The position numbers were made by a program, and so were the translations under genes. Positions 52,583 to 62,196 of a stretch of DNA of 64,000 nt are shown here, in pieces. Position 1 is the stretch's first letter; each line of letters begins with the position of its first letter. The DNA is from an uncultured Alistipes sp. (lineage in GTDB: Bacteria; Bacteroidota; Bacteroidia; Bacteroidales; Rikenellaceae), in NCBI GenBank assembly GCA_944322005.1, contig CALUNL010000003.1, positions 124,001 through 188,000 of the forward strand, read 5' to 3'. A model generated the notes under the pieces. That model saw only the letters and a program-made list of their open reading frames with translations, had not been told where the DNA came from and did not search any database.

Positions 52583-54139
52583 CTACCGTTTCGGCTGCAG
52601 CACGATATACGGCACTATCATCTCCTCCATGGAGATTCCGCCGTGCTGGAACGTGTCGCGATAGTAGCGTATGTGGCGGTTCGCGTCGTTGTTGTAGACG
52701 AGAAAATCGTGGTTGTACGCAAAGATGTAGCTCGACGACAGGTTTATCGACGGCAGTTGCACCTCCTCCGGACGCGTTATCTCGAATACCTCCTTCGGAT
52801 TGTAGGCCAGGTTACGGCCCGTCTTGTAACGCAGGTTGACGGAGGTTTCGCGGTCTCCCGTCACGCGGATAGGGTTGTCCACACGGACGGTTCCGTGATC
52901 GGAGGTTATGATGACCGTATGACCGTGCTCGGAGAGCATGCGCAGCAGCGTGAATAATTCAGAGTGCTCGAACCACGAACGCGTGAGCGAGCGGAACGAC
53001 GCATCATCCTCGGTAAGCTCGCGGATGATGTCCGTCTCGGTTCGCGCATGTGAGAGGATGTCGAGGAAATTATAGATTATAACCGAGAAATCGGCGTCGT
53101 AGACATGGTTGATGTTGTCTATCAGTTTGCGGCCTGCCTCGGGCCGTGCGAGCTTGTCGAACGACCACTTGTAACGCTTGCCCGACTGCGTGATCTGTCG
53201 GCGCAGGAAATCCTCCTCGTACTGGTTCTTTCCGCCGTCCTCGTTATCGTTAAGCCACTTGTTTGGCATCAGCTTGTCGATGGCAAGAGGCATCAGGCCG
53301 GCAAAGATGGCATTGCGGGCATATTGGGTTGCCGTAGGCAGTATGGCACAGTAGAAATCCTCGGTGGCCACATCGAAATATCCGCGCAGGAAAGGGTTTA
53401 TCGACCGCCACTGGTCATAGCGGAAGTTGTCGATGAGCAGCAGCGTCGTCTTCGGATTGGCATCGGCGACCGGGAATATCTTCGACCGCATGAGCGTGTG
53501 CGACATAACCGGCGTATCGTCGTCGCGACGGTTTATCCAGTCGCGGTAGTTGCGGCAGACGAACTTGCAGAACTCCTGGTTCGCCTCGTTCTTCTGGTAT
53601 TGCAGAATCTCCTTCACGCTCTCGTCCGACGAGGCCGAAATATCGATGTCCCACCCGACGAGCTTGCGGTAGAGTCCCGCCCACTGCGCAAATGTCGAAG
53701 CGTTCTGCACCATCTGCGTGATGCGTCCGAACTCGGCACGGTAATCGGCCGTGGTCTGCTCGGTCACAAGCTGCTGTGAGTGCACGTGTTTCTTTATGAG
53801 GAGCAGCATCTGGCTCGGATTGACGGGCTTGATGATGTAATCCGCTATCTTGGAGCCTATGGCCTTGTCCATTATGTCCTCCTCCTCGCTCTTGGTAACC
53901 ATGATTACAGGTGTCGTAGGCCTTATGTCCTTGATGAGCGGAAGCGTCTCGAGGCCCGTCATTCCGGGCATCATCTCATCGAGTATTATCACGTCGTAGG
54001 CCGTTTCTGTGGCCATGTCTATCGCATCGTAACCGTTGTTGCACACGTCGACCTCATACCCTCTTGTCTGAAGCATGAGGATATGCGGCTTCAACAGTTC
54101 GATTTCGTCGTCTACCCAAAGAATCTTTACCGTATTCAT
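52583..54139 (-). CDS. porX: PorX-type response regulator with PglZ domain
   Basis: A 518-aa protein with a receiver domain (Asp54 in ILDEMMPG, Lys near 103 in IIKPVNP), a helical linker (about 120-210) and a C-terminal PglZ domain of the alkaline-phosphatase fold, with LLIDNFRYDQW and ITSDHGTV as metal-binding motifs. In Porphyromonas, PorX controls type IX secretion, and its PglZ domain is a phosphodiesterase acting on oligoribonucleotides. Here it overlaps the upstream Nudix gene by 4 bases. No porY kinase lies in the window. Confidence 0.92.
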   Translation of the reverse strand: MNTVKILWVDDEIELLKPHILMLQTRGYEVDVCNNGYDAIDMATETAYDVIILDEMMPGMTGLETLPLIKDIRPTTPVIMVTKSEEEDIMDKAIGSKIADYIIKPVNPSQMLLLIKKHVHSQQLVTEQTTADYRAEFGRITQMVQNASTFAQWAGLYRKLVGWDIDISASSDESVKEILQYQKNEANQEFCKFVCRNYRDWINRRDDDTPVMSHTLMRSKIFPVADANPKTTLLLIDNFRYDQWRSINPFLRGYFDVATEDFYCAILPTATQYARNAIFAGLMPLAIDKLMPNKWLNDNEDGGKNQYEEDFLRRQITQSGKRYKWSFDKLARPEAGRKLIDNINHVYDADFSVIIYNFLDILSHARTETDIIRELTEDDASFRSLTRSWFEHSELFTLLRMLSEHGHTVIITSDHGTVRVDNPIRVTGDRETSVNLRYKTGRNLAYNPKEVFEITRPEEVQLPSINLSSSYIFAYNHDFLVYNNDANRHIRYYRDTFQHGGISMEEMIVPYIVLQPKR

Positions 54140-54756
54140 CTGTCGTTCATTTTCTTGAAAACGTCAACGATGGTCGGATACGACCGTCGCAAATTGCGGG
54201 CCACCGTCGTCGCATCGCACCATCCGACCTCCTCTATACCCTCTTCACGCTGAGGTCGGAGCGGTTCACCCGACGAACTGTTCAGGAGAAACCATGCGGT
54301 ACGTTTCAGTTCCCACTTACCATAAACGTTGTAGGCATGCAAAGTATTGCACAGAAAACGTTCTATTCGCGCCTCCGCGACGCCAGTCTCCTCCGCAATC
54401 TCGCGTACGGCACACTTTTCGTCGCTCTCGCCCGGCTCGACATGCCCCTTCGGCAGGTCCCAGCGGTTGCGGCGCCTTATCATAAGGCACTCTCCCCTGC
54501 CGTTGCGGACAATCCCGCCGGCCGCGTCCACCCTAACGAACGAGGAGGCAAAACGCCCGAAGCGTTCGCGTACATCCTCCCCGCAGACGCATATGCGATT
54601 GAAGGTTTCGAAAATTTTCACTATTTTCGCCAGTGAAAGCTCGCCGTCTCTCCATATGTACGTCGTATCGGTGAGCCGGGAGTCTGGCACCGCAATGAAC
54701 TGCAGCGCCTTGTCGGTGAAATATACGGTGATGTTTGCGGAATCCTGTCCTTTCAT
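54136..54756 (-). CDS. Nudix hydrolase with N-terminal extension
   Basis: A 206-aa Nudix protein. The full box GHVEPGESDEKCAVREIAEETGV-type pattern (G-x5-E-x7-REIAEETG) begins near residue 103, with two Glu metal ligands. About 75 residues precede the Nudix domain and form an uncharacterised module. The last 4 bases overlap porX, so the two are translationally coupled. The substrate is probably a nucleoside diphosphate derivative, but it is not identifiable. Confidence 0.85.
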   Translation of the reverse strand: MKGQDSANITVYFTDKALQFIAVPDSRLTDTTYIWRDGELSLAKIVKIFETFNRICVCGEDVRERFGRFASSFVRVDAAGGIVRNGRGECLMIRRRNRWDLPKGHVEPGESDEKCAVREIAEETGVAEARIERFLCNTLHAYNVYGKWELKRTAWFLLNSSSGEPLRPQREEGIEEVGWCDATTVARNLRRSYPTIVDVFKKMNDR

Positions 54757-54799
54757 ATATGCAAAAATACGAAAATAATGAAGTCAAACCGATAAAACC

Positions 54800-56926
54800 A
54801 TGAAAAAAACCATTCTGTCTATGGCAGTTCTCGCCCTGGGGCTCAACTCCTGCAAGGAGGCGCCCCGACCGCTCGAAATCGACAATTCGCTGTCGGCTTC
54901 GGAAATTGAAGCAGGAGTGTTCACGCCGGAGGTGATGTGGAAGATGGACCGCATCGGGTCCGCATCGCTGTCGCCCGACGGCAAACGGCTGATGTACACC
55001 GTAACACGGTACAACATGGAGGCCAACCGCGGCGTGACGGTAATCGTCGTTAAGGACGGGACTGATGAGCCGAAGCAGCTCACCGACTATTCGTCCAACA
55101 ACGTATCTCCGGTATGGAGTGCCGCAGGCGACGCGATATGGTTCCTCTCGAACCGCAGCGGCGACATGCAGATATGGCGCATGGATGCCGACGGAAGCAA
55201 TCCGCGGCAGATGTCCGCAGTCGACGGCGGCGTGGAGGCATTCGGTCTCTCGCCCGACGGCGGCCACGTCTACTACACGCGACGCGTACATGTCAGGGAC
55301 GTGAAGTCGGCCGACGTGCACAAGGACATGCCGGAGTCGAAGGCCCGCATATACGACGACCTGATGTGCCGCCACTGGGATTACTGGGACGAGGGTTCGT
55401 ACTCGCACATCTTCATCGCCGAAGTCGGCGAAAAGGGCATCGGCGAGGGTCTCGACATCACGGGCGCGGATGCCGCATGGGACACGCCGCTCGCGCCATA
55501 CTTCGACAGCGGCGAGATTGCGTGGAGCCCCGACGGGAAGTTCCTCGCATACACCTGCAAGCCTCTCACCGGCACCGAATACGCCGAGTCGACCGACTCC
55601 GACATATTCGTCTACATACTCGAAAACGGCATGACGCAGAACATATGCAAGCCGACAGTAAGCGGCCGCACGGCAGGCGGCAGGCAGGAGGTTCCGTTCG
55701 TCGGATACGACAAGTACCCGGTATGGTCGCCCGACGGCTCGAAGATAGCGTTCCTCTCGCAGCGCCGCGCCGGAAACGAGTCCGACAAGTCGCGTCTGTT
55801 CGTCTACGACTGCCGCACGTCCGAAATGAAGGAGCTGACGGCCGATTTCGACTACAACGCCATGAACGTACGCTGGGACGGCAACGACACCATATACTTC
55901 ATCGCCCCGATTGAGGCCACGCACCAGATTTGCCGCGTGCCTGCAGACGGCGGCAAGGTGGAGGTCATCACCTCGGGCGACCACGACATCAACGAGTTCT
56001 CGCTCTCGGGCGGACGGTGCGTGGCATCCGTGACGAAAATCACGCAGGCGACCGAGCTCTTCGACGTTAGCCTCGACGACGGCGCCCTCACGCAGACGAC
56101 ATTCGCCAACCGCGATATTTACGACAACATCCGCTTCGGCAAGGTGCTCAAGCGCTGGGTGCGCACGACGGACGGCAAGCAGATGCTCACGTGGGTGATT
56201 CTGCCGCCGGACTTCGACCCTGCGAAGAAGTATCCTACCCTGCTCTACTGCCAGGGAGGCCCGCAGAGCGTCGTTTCGCAGTTCTGGAGCTATCGCTGGA
56301 ACTTCCAGCTCATGGCCGCACAGGGATATGTCGTCGTGGCGCCCAACCGCCGCGGACTGCCGTCGTTCGGACAGGAGTGGCTCGACCAGATTTCGGGCGA
56401 CTACTCCGGACAGAACATCCGCGACTACCTCTCGGCCATCGACGACGTGGCGAAGGAGCCGTGGTGCGACCGCTCGCGCCTGGGCTGCGTCGGTGCATCT
56501 TACGGCGGATATTCGGTCTTCTATCTGGCCGGACACCACCAGAAGCGCTTCAAGGCCTTCATCGCCCACTGCGGAATATTCAACTTCGAGTCGATGTACG
56601 GCGAGACCGAGGAGCTCTTCTTCGTCAACAACGACTACGGCGGCCCGTACTGGGACAAGACGAACCGCGTGGCGATGCGCTCGTACGCCAACTCGCCGCA
56701 CAAGGCAGTCGGGAACTGGGACACTCCGATACTCATCTTCACCGGCGAGCGCGACTTCCGCATCCCTTACACCCAGTCGCTGGAGGCCTTCACGGCAGCC
56801 CGCGTAAGGGGAATCCCGGCGCGTCTGGTCGAGTTCGAGGACGAGGCGCACCAGGTGTTCAAGCCGCAGAACTCCATCGTCTGGAACCGCGAATTCTTCG
56901 GCTGGCTCGACAAATACCTCAAGTAG
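54800..56926 (+). CDS. S9-family prolyl oligopeptidase-like lipoprotein
   Basis: A 708-aa peptidase with a type II signal (LALGLNSC, Cys19), a seven-bladed beta-propeller with WSPDG-type repeats, and a C-terminal alpha/beta hydrolase. The triad is visible: Ser567 (GASYGGYS), Asp652 (GERDFRIP) and His684 (DEAHQVF). It is probably an acylaminoacyl- or dipeptidyl-peptidase in the periplasm or on the outer membrane. It is transcribed alone, with a strong terminator after it. No clear promoter motif is seen in the 43-base gap from the Nudix gene. Confidence 0.92.
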   Translation: MKKTILSMAVLALGLNSCKEAPRPLEIDNSLSASEIEAGVFTPEVMWKMDRIGSASLSPDGKRLMYTVTRYNMEANRGVTVIVVKDGTDEPKQLTDYSSNNVSPVWSAAGDAIWFLSNRSGDMQIWRMDADGSNPRQMSAVDGGVEAFGLSPDGGHVYYTRRVHVRDVKSADVHKDMPESKARIYDDLMCRHWDYWDEGSYSHIFIAEVGEKGIGEGLDITGADAAWDTPLAPYFDSGEIAWSPDGKFLAYTCKPLTGTEYAESTDSDIFVYILENGMTQNICKPTVSGRTAGGRQEVPFVGYDKYPVWSPDGSKIAFLSQRRAGNESDKSRLFVYDCRTSEMKELTADFDYNAMNVRWDGNDTIYFIAPIEATHQICRVPADGGKVEVITSGDHDINEFSLSGGRCVASVTKITQATELFDVSLDDGALTQTTFANRDIYDNIRFGKVLKRWVRTTDGKQMLTWVILPPDFDPAKKYPTLLYCQGGPQSVVSQFWSYRWNFQLMAAQGYVVVAPNRRGLPSFGQEWLDQISGDYSGQNIRDYLSAIDDVAKEPWCDRSRLGCVGASYGGYSVFYLAGHHQKRFKAFIAHCGIFNFESMYGETEELFFVNNDYGGPYWDKTNRVAMRSYANSPHKAVGNWDTPILIFTGERDFRIPYTQSLEAFTAARVRGIPARLVEFEDEAHQVFKPQNSIVWNREFFGWLDKYLK

Positions 56927-56938
56927 GCATCCGGAGAC

Positions 56939-56980
56939 AAAACGTAACGGGGCGGGAAAATTCCCGCCCCGTTACGTTTT
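56939..56980. terminator. Bidirectional terminator between convergent genes
   Basis: A near-perfect 20-bp stem (AAAACGTAACGGGGCGGG with its complement), ending in TTTT on + and in TTTT on -. It separates the S9 peptidase gene from the lipoprotein triplet. Confidence 0.93.
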
Positions 56981-57015
56981 ACGCACGCATGGCCGGTTCC
57001 ATGCAGATATTGCAT

Positions 57016-57714
57016 TCACTTTCCGGCGCCGAAGTTGAACGTATACTCAAACTCATAACCTTCGTCCGTCGAAATCCTTACGCGCAACGTGCGTACGGAT
57101 TCATCCGGCAATACGGACGTATAGAGGTCGAAAACCCTGTCCTCGATATGATTGTACCGAACCAATGTCATATCCTCGGAGGTGACATCGGATAAAGGCT
57201 TGTCGATACGGGTATCTACATCGCCCGTATAGCCGCTGCTCACATACGGGTAGAGCGAAACGAGCCTTATCGAGAATATGTCGTTCAGCGACGTGCCGGC
57301 AGGATACCCGGGAGCCCAATCCTCGTCGCACAGGACTTCAATATCGGTCACTATTTCCGAAATTGCATGCACGCAGTTGTCCATATATATCATATCCATG
57401 GTTATGGACACAACCTGATTGTAATACAGATCATTGAACTTGACACAGCATGCATAATACCTTGACTCCTCCCCTTCAATGCGATAATCCCGAGTATCGT
57501 AGACACTGCTCTTGCCGTATCTCAACGGCAATCTTATCGTCAGCAAACCATCCGTTACGCACTCATCGCCGATATCGACCGGCAGGTTGTCACTGCTGAA
57601 AGAGCGATAGTCTGAAACGAATCCCGGTGCGCAAAACTCTCCCACAATCTCTTGCCTGCACGATGTGAACGACATCAAGACAAGCACGGCAGCAACAACC
57701 GTAAATCTTTTCAT
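57016..57714 (-). CDS. Lipoprotein of unknown function, tandem family copy 3
   Basis: A 232-aa protein with a lipobox (LVLMSFTSC, Cys19). I do not recognise the family. It shares with the two upstream genes the APGFVSDY opening, the YPAGTSLNDIFSIRLVSLYPYVSSGY block and the DKPLSDVTSEDMTLVR segment. All three have similar length and order, pointing to tandem duplication. It is the last gene of the triplet, before the bidirectional terminator. Confidence 0.65.
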   Translation of the reverse strand: MKRFTVVAAVLVLMSFTSCRQEIVGEFCAPGFVSDYRSFSSDNLPVDIGDECVTDGLLTIRLPLRYGKSSVYDTRDYRIEGEESRYYACCVKFNDLYYNQVVSITMDMIYMDNCVHAISEIVTDIEVLCDEDWAPGYPAGTSLNDIFSIRLVSLYPYVSSGYTGDVDTRIDKPLSDVTSEDMTLVRYNHIEDRVFDLYTSVLPDESVRTLRVRISTDEGYEFEYTFNFGAGK

Positions 57715-57784
57715 AATATCATCAGTTAATAATCAATACTCCATGCAGATACGGATGGATATGTCGGTCCGCAGCCGCATTGCC

Positions 57785-58546
57785 CTAATCATCCAGAATC
57801 ACGTCGACAAGATACTCTATCTTCTTGCCGCTGTCCGTCGTGAGCGTTATTGTCAGCGTCTGTGCAGTGGCCACGCTCGGCATCACATCCGTATAAAGGC
57901 CCATGAAACCGCTGTCGTCGTCAGGCCAGTCGAACAGGCTGTTGTAGCGGCTGAACGAGAACACGACCATCGACATGTCCGCCGTATCGGTCTCCGACAC
58001 CGGCTTGTCGTGCATCGTAAGCGGATAGTCCGCATATCCGCCCTGGACGTACGGGTAGACCGAGGCGAACCTCACGGAGAAAATGGCGTTAAGCGATGAC
58101 CCTGCCGGATAACGGACGTTCCATGCCTCGTCGCTGACTATGTCGATGCCGGTTATGACCTCGCCCAATACCGACACACGGTTGCACATTACCTCTCCGG
58201 TCTCCCAAATGACAACATGCTGGTCGTATGACGTGTCGTTGAACTGTCGGCACAATGCAAGATATTCGGAGTCATCCCCCGACCGGAGGAAGTCGGTCAC
58301 ATCGACCGTACGTTCAATGCGCAGCGGAAGCATTATCGACAAAGTCCCGTCCGCCAAATCCTCGGAATAGAATCTCAATATCTCTCTCTGCTCGGAGAGG
58401 AAACCGTACTCGGAGACATATCCGGGTACGTGGAAATCAGCAGTCTGTTCCACATCTTTTATCTGTTTTTCATAGCAGGATGTGAACATCAGGAGCGGCA
58501 TGGCCGCAACAGCCGCCGCATATGACAAACTTAAAATCCTCTTCAT
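57785..58546 (-). CDS. Lipoprotein of unknown function, tandem family copy 2
   Basis: A 253-aa protein with a lipobox (LLMFTSC, Cys24). The ATG at 58546 was chosen; an upstream start would add 21 mostly basic residues. It has the family features PGYVSEY, YPAGSSLNAIFSVRFASVYPYV and HDKPVSE, and a late FMGLYTDVMPS block also found in copy 1. About 95 bases separate it from copy 1. Confidence 0.65.
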   Translation of the reverse strand: MKRILSLSYAAAVAAMPLLMFTSCYEKQIKDVEQTADFHVPGYVSEYGFLSEQREILRFYSEDLADGTLSIMLPLRIERTVDVTDFLRSGDDSEYLALCRQFNDTSYDQHVVIWETGEVMCNRVSVLGEVITGIDIVSDEAWNVRYPAGSSLNAIFSVRFASVYPYVQGGYADYPLTMHDKPVSETDTADMSMVVFSFSRYNSLFDWPDDDSGFMGLYTDVMPSVATAQTLTITLTTDSGKKIEYLVDVILDD

Positions 58547-58641
58547 AGGCTTTTTTCTCTTAATCCGCCGCCGGGAGCCGGGAATCGCAAACCCCGGCCG
58601 GCATGGCAAACGGCAGACTTCCGTCCCGAATCAAGACGGGA

Positions 58642-59367
58642 CTAAAGGTTCAACGTAACATCGTAGACCACCCTGCGGCCTTCGCTGGTGGTAATGGTCA
58701 CCGCAAGTTTCCGGACCGCGGACTGCGGCATCGCATCGGTGTAGAGCTCCATGAAGCCCGGGGTCATGTCGCCGCACAGCTCCGACTCCCGTAGCGACGG
58801 ACGGCAGGCACGGAAATTACGCACCAGCGTCATATCCTCGGCCGTAACCTCCCCTACAGGCTTGTCCACGCAGGTAATCACATCCCCCTTGTAGCCGCCG
58901 TAGATATAGGGGTAAACCGTCGCGAACCGGACGGAGAACAGGTCGTCGAGCGGTGCGCCTGCCGGATGCTCCTCGTCCCAGGCTGTATCGCTTTCGATGG
59001 AGATGGAGGAGAGTATGTCGCCCACCACCGACACACCGTTGCCCGGATGGAAATAAGAGTTGGTCGTCCATGAGACACGCTGGTCATATTCGAGGTCGCC
59101 GAACCGGCAGCAGAGTTCGTAATACTCCGATGCCTCTCCGTAGTTGCAGTAGTCGATTATCTTTACGGAGCGGTCGGCAGCAAACGGCAGCCGTATGTAG
59201 ATGCGACCGTCGGCCGCACCCTCCGGTGCGACCTCAACCGTCTGGGCCTTTACCGACGCGAAACAATACTCCGAGACATATCCCGGTGCATTGAACTTTA
59301 CGGGCCTTTCGCATGAGACAAGCACCATTGCCGACAACAAGGCGACAGCCGTAAACAATCTGTTCAT
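58642..59367 (-). CDS. Lipoprotein of unknown function, tandem family copy 1
   Basis: A 241-aa protein with a lipobox (MVLVSC, Cys19). Family features are APGYVSEY, HPAGAPLDDLFSVRFATVYPYI, VDKPVGEVTAEDMTLVR and FMELYTDAMPQ. It is the first gene of the triplet and lies 34 bases from the operon -7 element. No domain is recognisable; surface or periplasmic location is inferred from the lipobox only. Confidence 0.65.
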   Translation of the reverse strand: MNRLFTAVALLSAMVLVSCERPVKFNAPGYVSEYCFASVKAQTVEVAPEGAADGRIYIRLPFAADRSVKIIDYCNYGEASEYYELCCRFGDLEYDQRVSWTTNSYFHPGNGVSVVGDILSSISIESDTAWDEEHPAGAPLDDLFSVRFATVYPYIYGGYKGDVITCVDKPVGEVTAEDMTLVRNFRACRPSLRESELCGDMTPGFMELYTDAMPQSAVRKLAVTITTSEGRRVVYDVTLNL

Positions 59368-59401
59368 AAGAGCCCCCTTTCCGTATATTTTCCAACTATG
59401 G

Positions 59402-59432
59402 CGAATATAATGAAATTTTCTCGTTTTTCAAA
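59402..59432 (-). promoter_or_regulatory. Promoter of the lipoprotein triplet
   Basis: On the - strand TTTG (59432-59429), 19 bases, then TATATTCG (59409-59402), a one-base variant of the -7 consensus. Confidence 0.6.
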
Positions 59433-59538
59433 ATATTTCCGACAAATATTTTAGCAATATCGGACAGGGTATACGACTTTTTCATGATTGAAAACCGCTG
59501 GTTCGTTGAAAATATTTTATATATATGGTAGCAGTTGG

Positions 59539-59546
59539 TATTTTTG
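59539..59546 (+). promoter_or_regulatory. -7 element of the fimbrillin locus
   Basis: TATTTTTG, 19 bases before the ATG at 59566. There is no good -33 box. Its place argues against the longer reading frame starting at 59488. Confidence 0.5.
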
Positions 59547-59565
59547 CACCACATATTGCAGCGAT

Positions 59566-61371
59566 ATGACAATGAAACTGTTCCGTGTTTTAAGCTTCAT
59601 ACTGTGCATGGCGTCGGCCGTATCGTGCTCCACGCAGGAGCCCTCGTCGGCTGCGCCTGAATCGGACAAAATAGATGTCCTGCTTGGACAGCCGCTCGCC
59701 ATAAAGACCCGTACATCCATTGCCGGCGACGGAATGTCGGCCACATGGAAGGGCGGCGACAAACTCTCCGTATGGGCCGAAAACGCCGAAGGCTCGTTCG
59801 CGCTCAACGGCGACGTCTTCACGATGTGGCATTACGACGACGTACTCTCGTCGGCGATATTCTCCGCCACGATAACCCCGATGGCCGAGGGCAGCTACAC
59901 CTATTACGCAACATATCCCGTTCCGGCATCGGTTTCGGGAACCACGGCCACATACTCGCTCCCGTCGACACAGAAGTCGGGCGAGTTCAACGGCGACTAC
60001 GACATAATGGTGGCCGCACCGGCACAGGGCGAAGCCCTCTCGGAGGATGCGGTCAATGAAATAGACCTCCGTTTCAGCCACAAGATGCATGCGCTCAAGG
60101 TGACTATTCCGGAGGGCAGGAACCTGCTCGGGATGCCCGTGACACGCATAGAGTTCACATTCCCGACGGCCATAACGGGCGACGTGGAGGTGGACATAAC
60201 CGACCCGGACGCACCGGCAGTGCTCAAAAACGGCTCCAACAAACTCGTCCTCGACATCCCGGAGGGAATCGACGAGGGCGACACCGCATGGGGAATGATA
60301 TTCCCGACCGACATATCGGGCGAGATGACATATACGGCGTTCTCGGGCGAGTACCGTGCGATGCCCGTAACGGTCAACCTCTCCAAGGTGGCGCAGGAGT
60401 CCCACATCACCCCGCTTTCGATACTCGTTCCGGAGCTCTACCGGATAACATACGTATCGTTCTCGATCGGAGAGAACCTTCTCGGCGAACAGGTCAAGAA
60501 CATCTCGATCCGCAACGAATCGGGCGGCACGCTCAAGGATTTCACATATAACGCCGACAACCGTTACAGCATAGCCTACGAAGGCACGTTCGACGGCTCG
60601 CAGCTCTCCGGCAAAACCTTCACGGCCGTATTCGAGTCCGAACACGCGATAGTGTCTCAGACATTCACGATGCCGGAACTCACGCCTTACATAGACAACG
60701 TGGTCGACCCGCTGACAGTTCCTTACCTCCTCTTCGAGGATTTCTCCGGACTGCAGTCCGACTTTGCATACAACGACTCATATTCGGCCGGCACGAGCAG
60801 CGACACCTCCACAAGCGGATATCTGCTCGACGGCAACATGCCGACGGCTGGATGGAATGTCTCACGCGCAGGAGGCCGCGCCGGAAAATGCGTGCGCATA
60901 AACGTACGCTACCAGTCTGGAGCATGGGTTGTGGAGCGCTACAGCGGCCGTCTCGACACGCCGGCACTCTCGGCTCTCAAGGAGGGTGCATCGGTCAACC
61001 TGAAGGTGGAGTTCGATGCCGGATGCTACGTACCTGCGGGCTACAATACCGATGACGTGAGCGGAAAGGTGACATACTGCGTGGCCGGAACCCATACATC
61101 GGACCAGGGCTCCGCCATAAGCGGAACGACACAGGGCAACATCTCCGGACAATGTACGACCATGTTCACGTCCGACTACTTTGCCAATGCATACGGCAAC
61201 GACAGCTATGACGCGACGTTCCCGACATACAGTTTCACCGCAACAGGCTGCGGACCTTCGTCACGCATAGCATGGTTCCCGGCAACGACGCGCGACACAA
61301 GGCACATAGCGGCCAACTGCTGCTACTTCATATACATAGACAACATCCGCATATCGATAGCATCGAACTGA
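59566..61371 (+). CDS. Fimbrillin-family lipoprotein
   Basis: A 601-aa lipoprotein (lipobox MASAVSC). After a short linker it carries the fimbrillin/Mfa-like pattern: TRTSIAGDGMSATWKGGDKLSVWA, then MHALKVTIPEG and further beta-rich repeats. Residues about 400-600 form a separate beta-sandwich with FEDFSGLQS and GRLDTPALSAL, resembling cleaved-adhesin/carbohydrate-binding domains. The ATG at 59566 or 59572 is the likely start. Fimbrillins are outer-membrane anchored and polymerise into pili after proteolysis. It heads a run of related lipoproteins. Confidence 0.8.
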   Translation: MTMKLFRVLSFILCMASAVSCSTQEPSSAAPESDKIDVLLGQPLAIKTRTSIAGDGMSATWKGGDKLSVWAENAEGSFALNGDVFTMWHYDDVLSSAIFSATITPMAEGSYTYYATYPVPASVSGTTATYSLPSTQKSGEFNGDYDIMVAAPAQGEALSEDAVNEIDLRFSHKMHALKVTIPEGRNLLGMPVTRIEFTFPTAITGDVEVDITDPDAPAVLKNGSNKLVLDIPEGIDEGDTAWGMIFPTDISGEMTYTAFSGEYRAMPVTVNLSKVAQESHITPLSILVPELYRITYVSFSIGENLLGEQVKNISIRNESGGTLKDFTYNADNRYSIAYEGTFDGSQLSGKTFTAVFESEHAIVSQTFTMPELTPYIDNVVDPLTVPYLLFEDFSGLQSDFAYNDSYSAGTSSDTSTSGYLLDGNMPTAGWNVSRAGGRAGKCVRINVRYQSGAWVVERYSGRLDTPALSALKEGASVNLKVEFDAGCYVPAGYNTDDVSGKVTYCVAGTHTSDQGSAISGTTQGNISGQCTTMFTSDYFANAYGNDSYDATFPTYSFTATGCGPSSRIAWFPATTRDTRHIAANCCYFIYIDNIRISIASN

Positions 61372-61398
61372 CGAAAAAAAACAACATACCGTAATTAT

Positions 61399-62169
61399 AT
61401 GAAACGAATCTTCATAACGGCCGTCACAGCAGCGCTTCTGACAGTATCCTGCCAGAAGGGTGAAGGATATACGGCAGGATCGTCCGAAGGCGGGCTGAGG
61501 CTCAATCTCTCCTCATCGAATGTGGTACTGACCACGTCAGAGGGCCAGACTGGAGCCGGCATGACGATAGATGTTCCGCCAATCGCCGACTTTTCCCTCC
61601 ATATAACAGGTCCGGACTATGACCGTACGTGGAGCAGCGTCGAGGAGTACTCATCCGACGAACGTCTCACCACAGGCACATATCAGGTAAGCATCCAGTA
61701 TGGCGACCCGAGCGAGGAGGGGCTGTCGAAACCGTGTTTCAGCGCCTCGGAGAGCGTGGAGGTACCGGACAGGAACCGCACGGTGGACGTGACCCTCACG
61801 GCCAAGCTCGCAAACGCGATAGTAGAGGTGGCGATGACCGACAACTTCAAGAGCTACTTCGTGGAGCACGAGTTCACGCTCACGACGGCATCCAACACCT
61901 TCAGCATCGACGAAAATCCGGCCGAGCATCTGCATGTGGCAGCGCCGCAGTCGGGCATTGCAATCGACTGCGAATGTGTACGTCAGGCGGATGCGGCAAC
62001 CGGCAAGAAGACCAAGCTCGACACGGTACACATCGACGTCGAGCCGCAAACGCGCTACATCGTGAAATACGACCTGCAGAATGCCGGCAGCGTGACGGTG
62101 AACATAACACTGAATGACGAGACGATCGATTCGATAGTCATTCCGATAGAGACAAACGAAAACGCCTGA
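61399..62169 (+). CDS. DUF4493-like lipoprotein
   Basis: A 256-aa lipoprotein (LLTVSC, Cys19). The N-terminal GLRLNLSS segment followed by DFSLHITGPDYDRTWSSVEEY and the LTTGTYQVSIQYGD motif fit the DUF4493 pattern found in Bacteroidales fimbrial loci. It starts 27 bases after the fimbrillin gene. It may be a fimbrial subunit or an anchor, but this is inference. Confidence 0.72.
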   Translation: MKRIFITAVTAALLTVSCQKGEGYTAGSSEGGLRLNLSSSNVVLTTSEGQTGAGMTIDVPPIADFSLHITGPDYDRTWSSVEEYSSDERLTTGTYQVSIQYGDPSEEGLSKPCFSASESVEVPDRNRTVDVTLTAKLANAIVEVAMTDNFKSYFVEHEFTLTTASNTFSIDENPAEHLHVAAPQSGIAIDCECVRQADAATGKKTKLDTVHIDVEPQTRYIVKYDLQNAGSVTVNITLNDETIDSIVIPIETNENA

Positions 62170-62196
62170 AACTAACGAAAACAACAAACAACAGAT

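Noticed and set aside
59488..59565. Earlier start for the fimbrillin gene
   Set aside because: The 26 extra residues precede the lipoprotein signal and lie over the -7 element at 59539.
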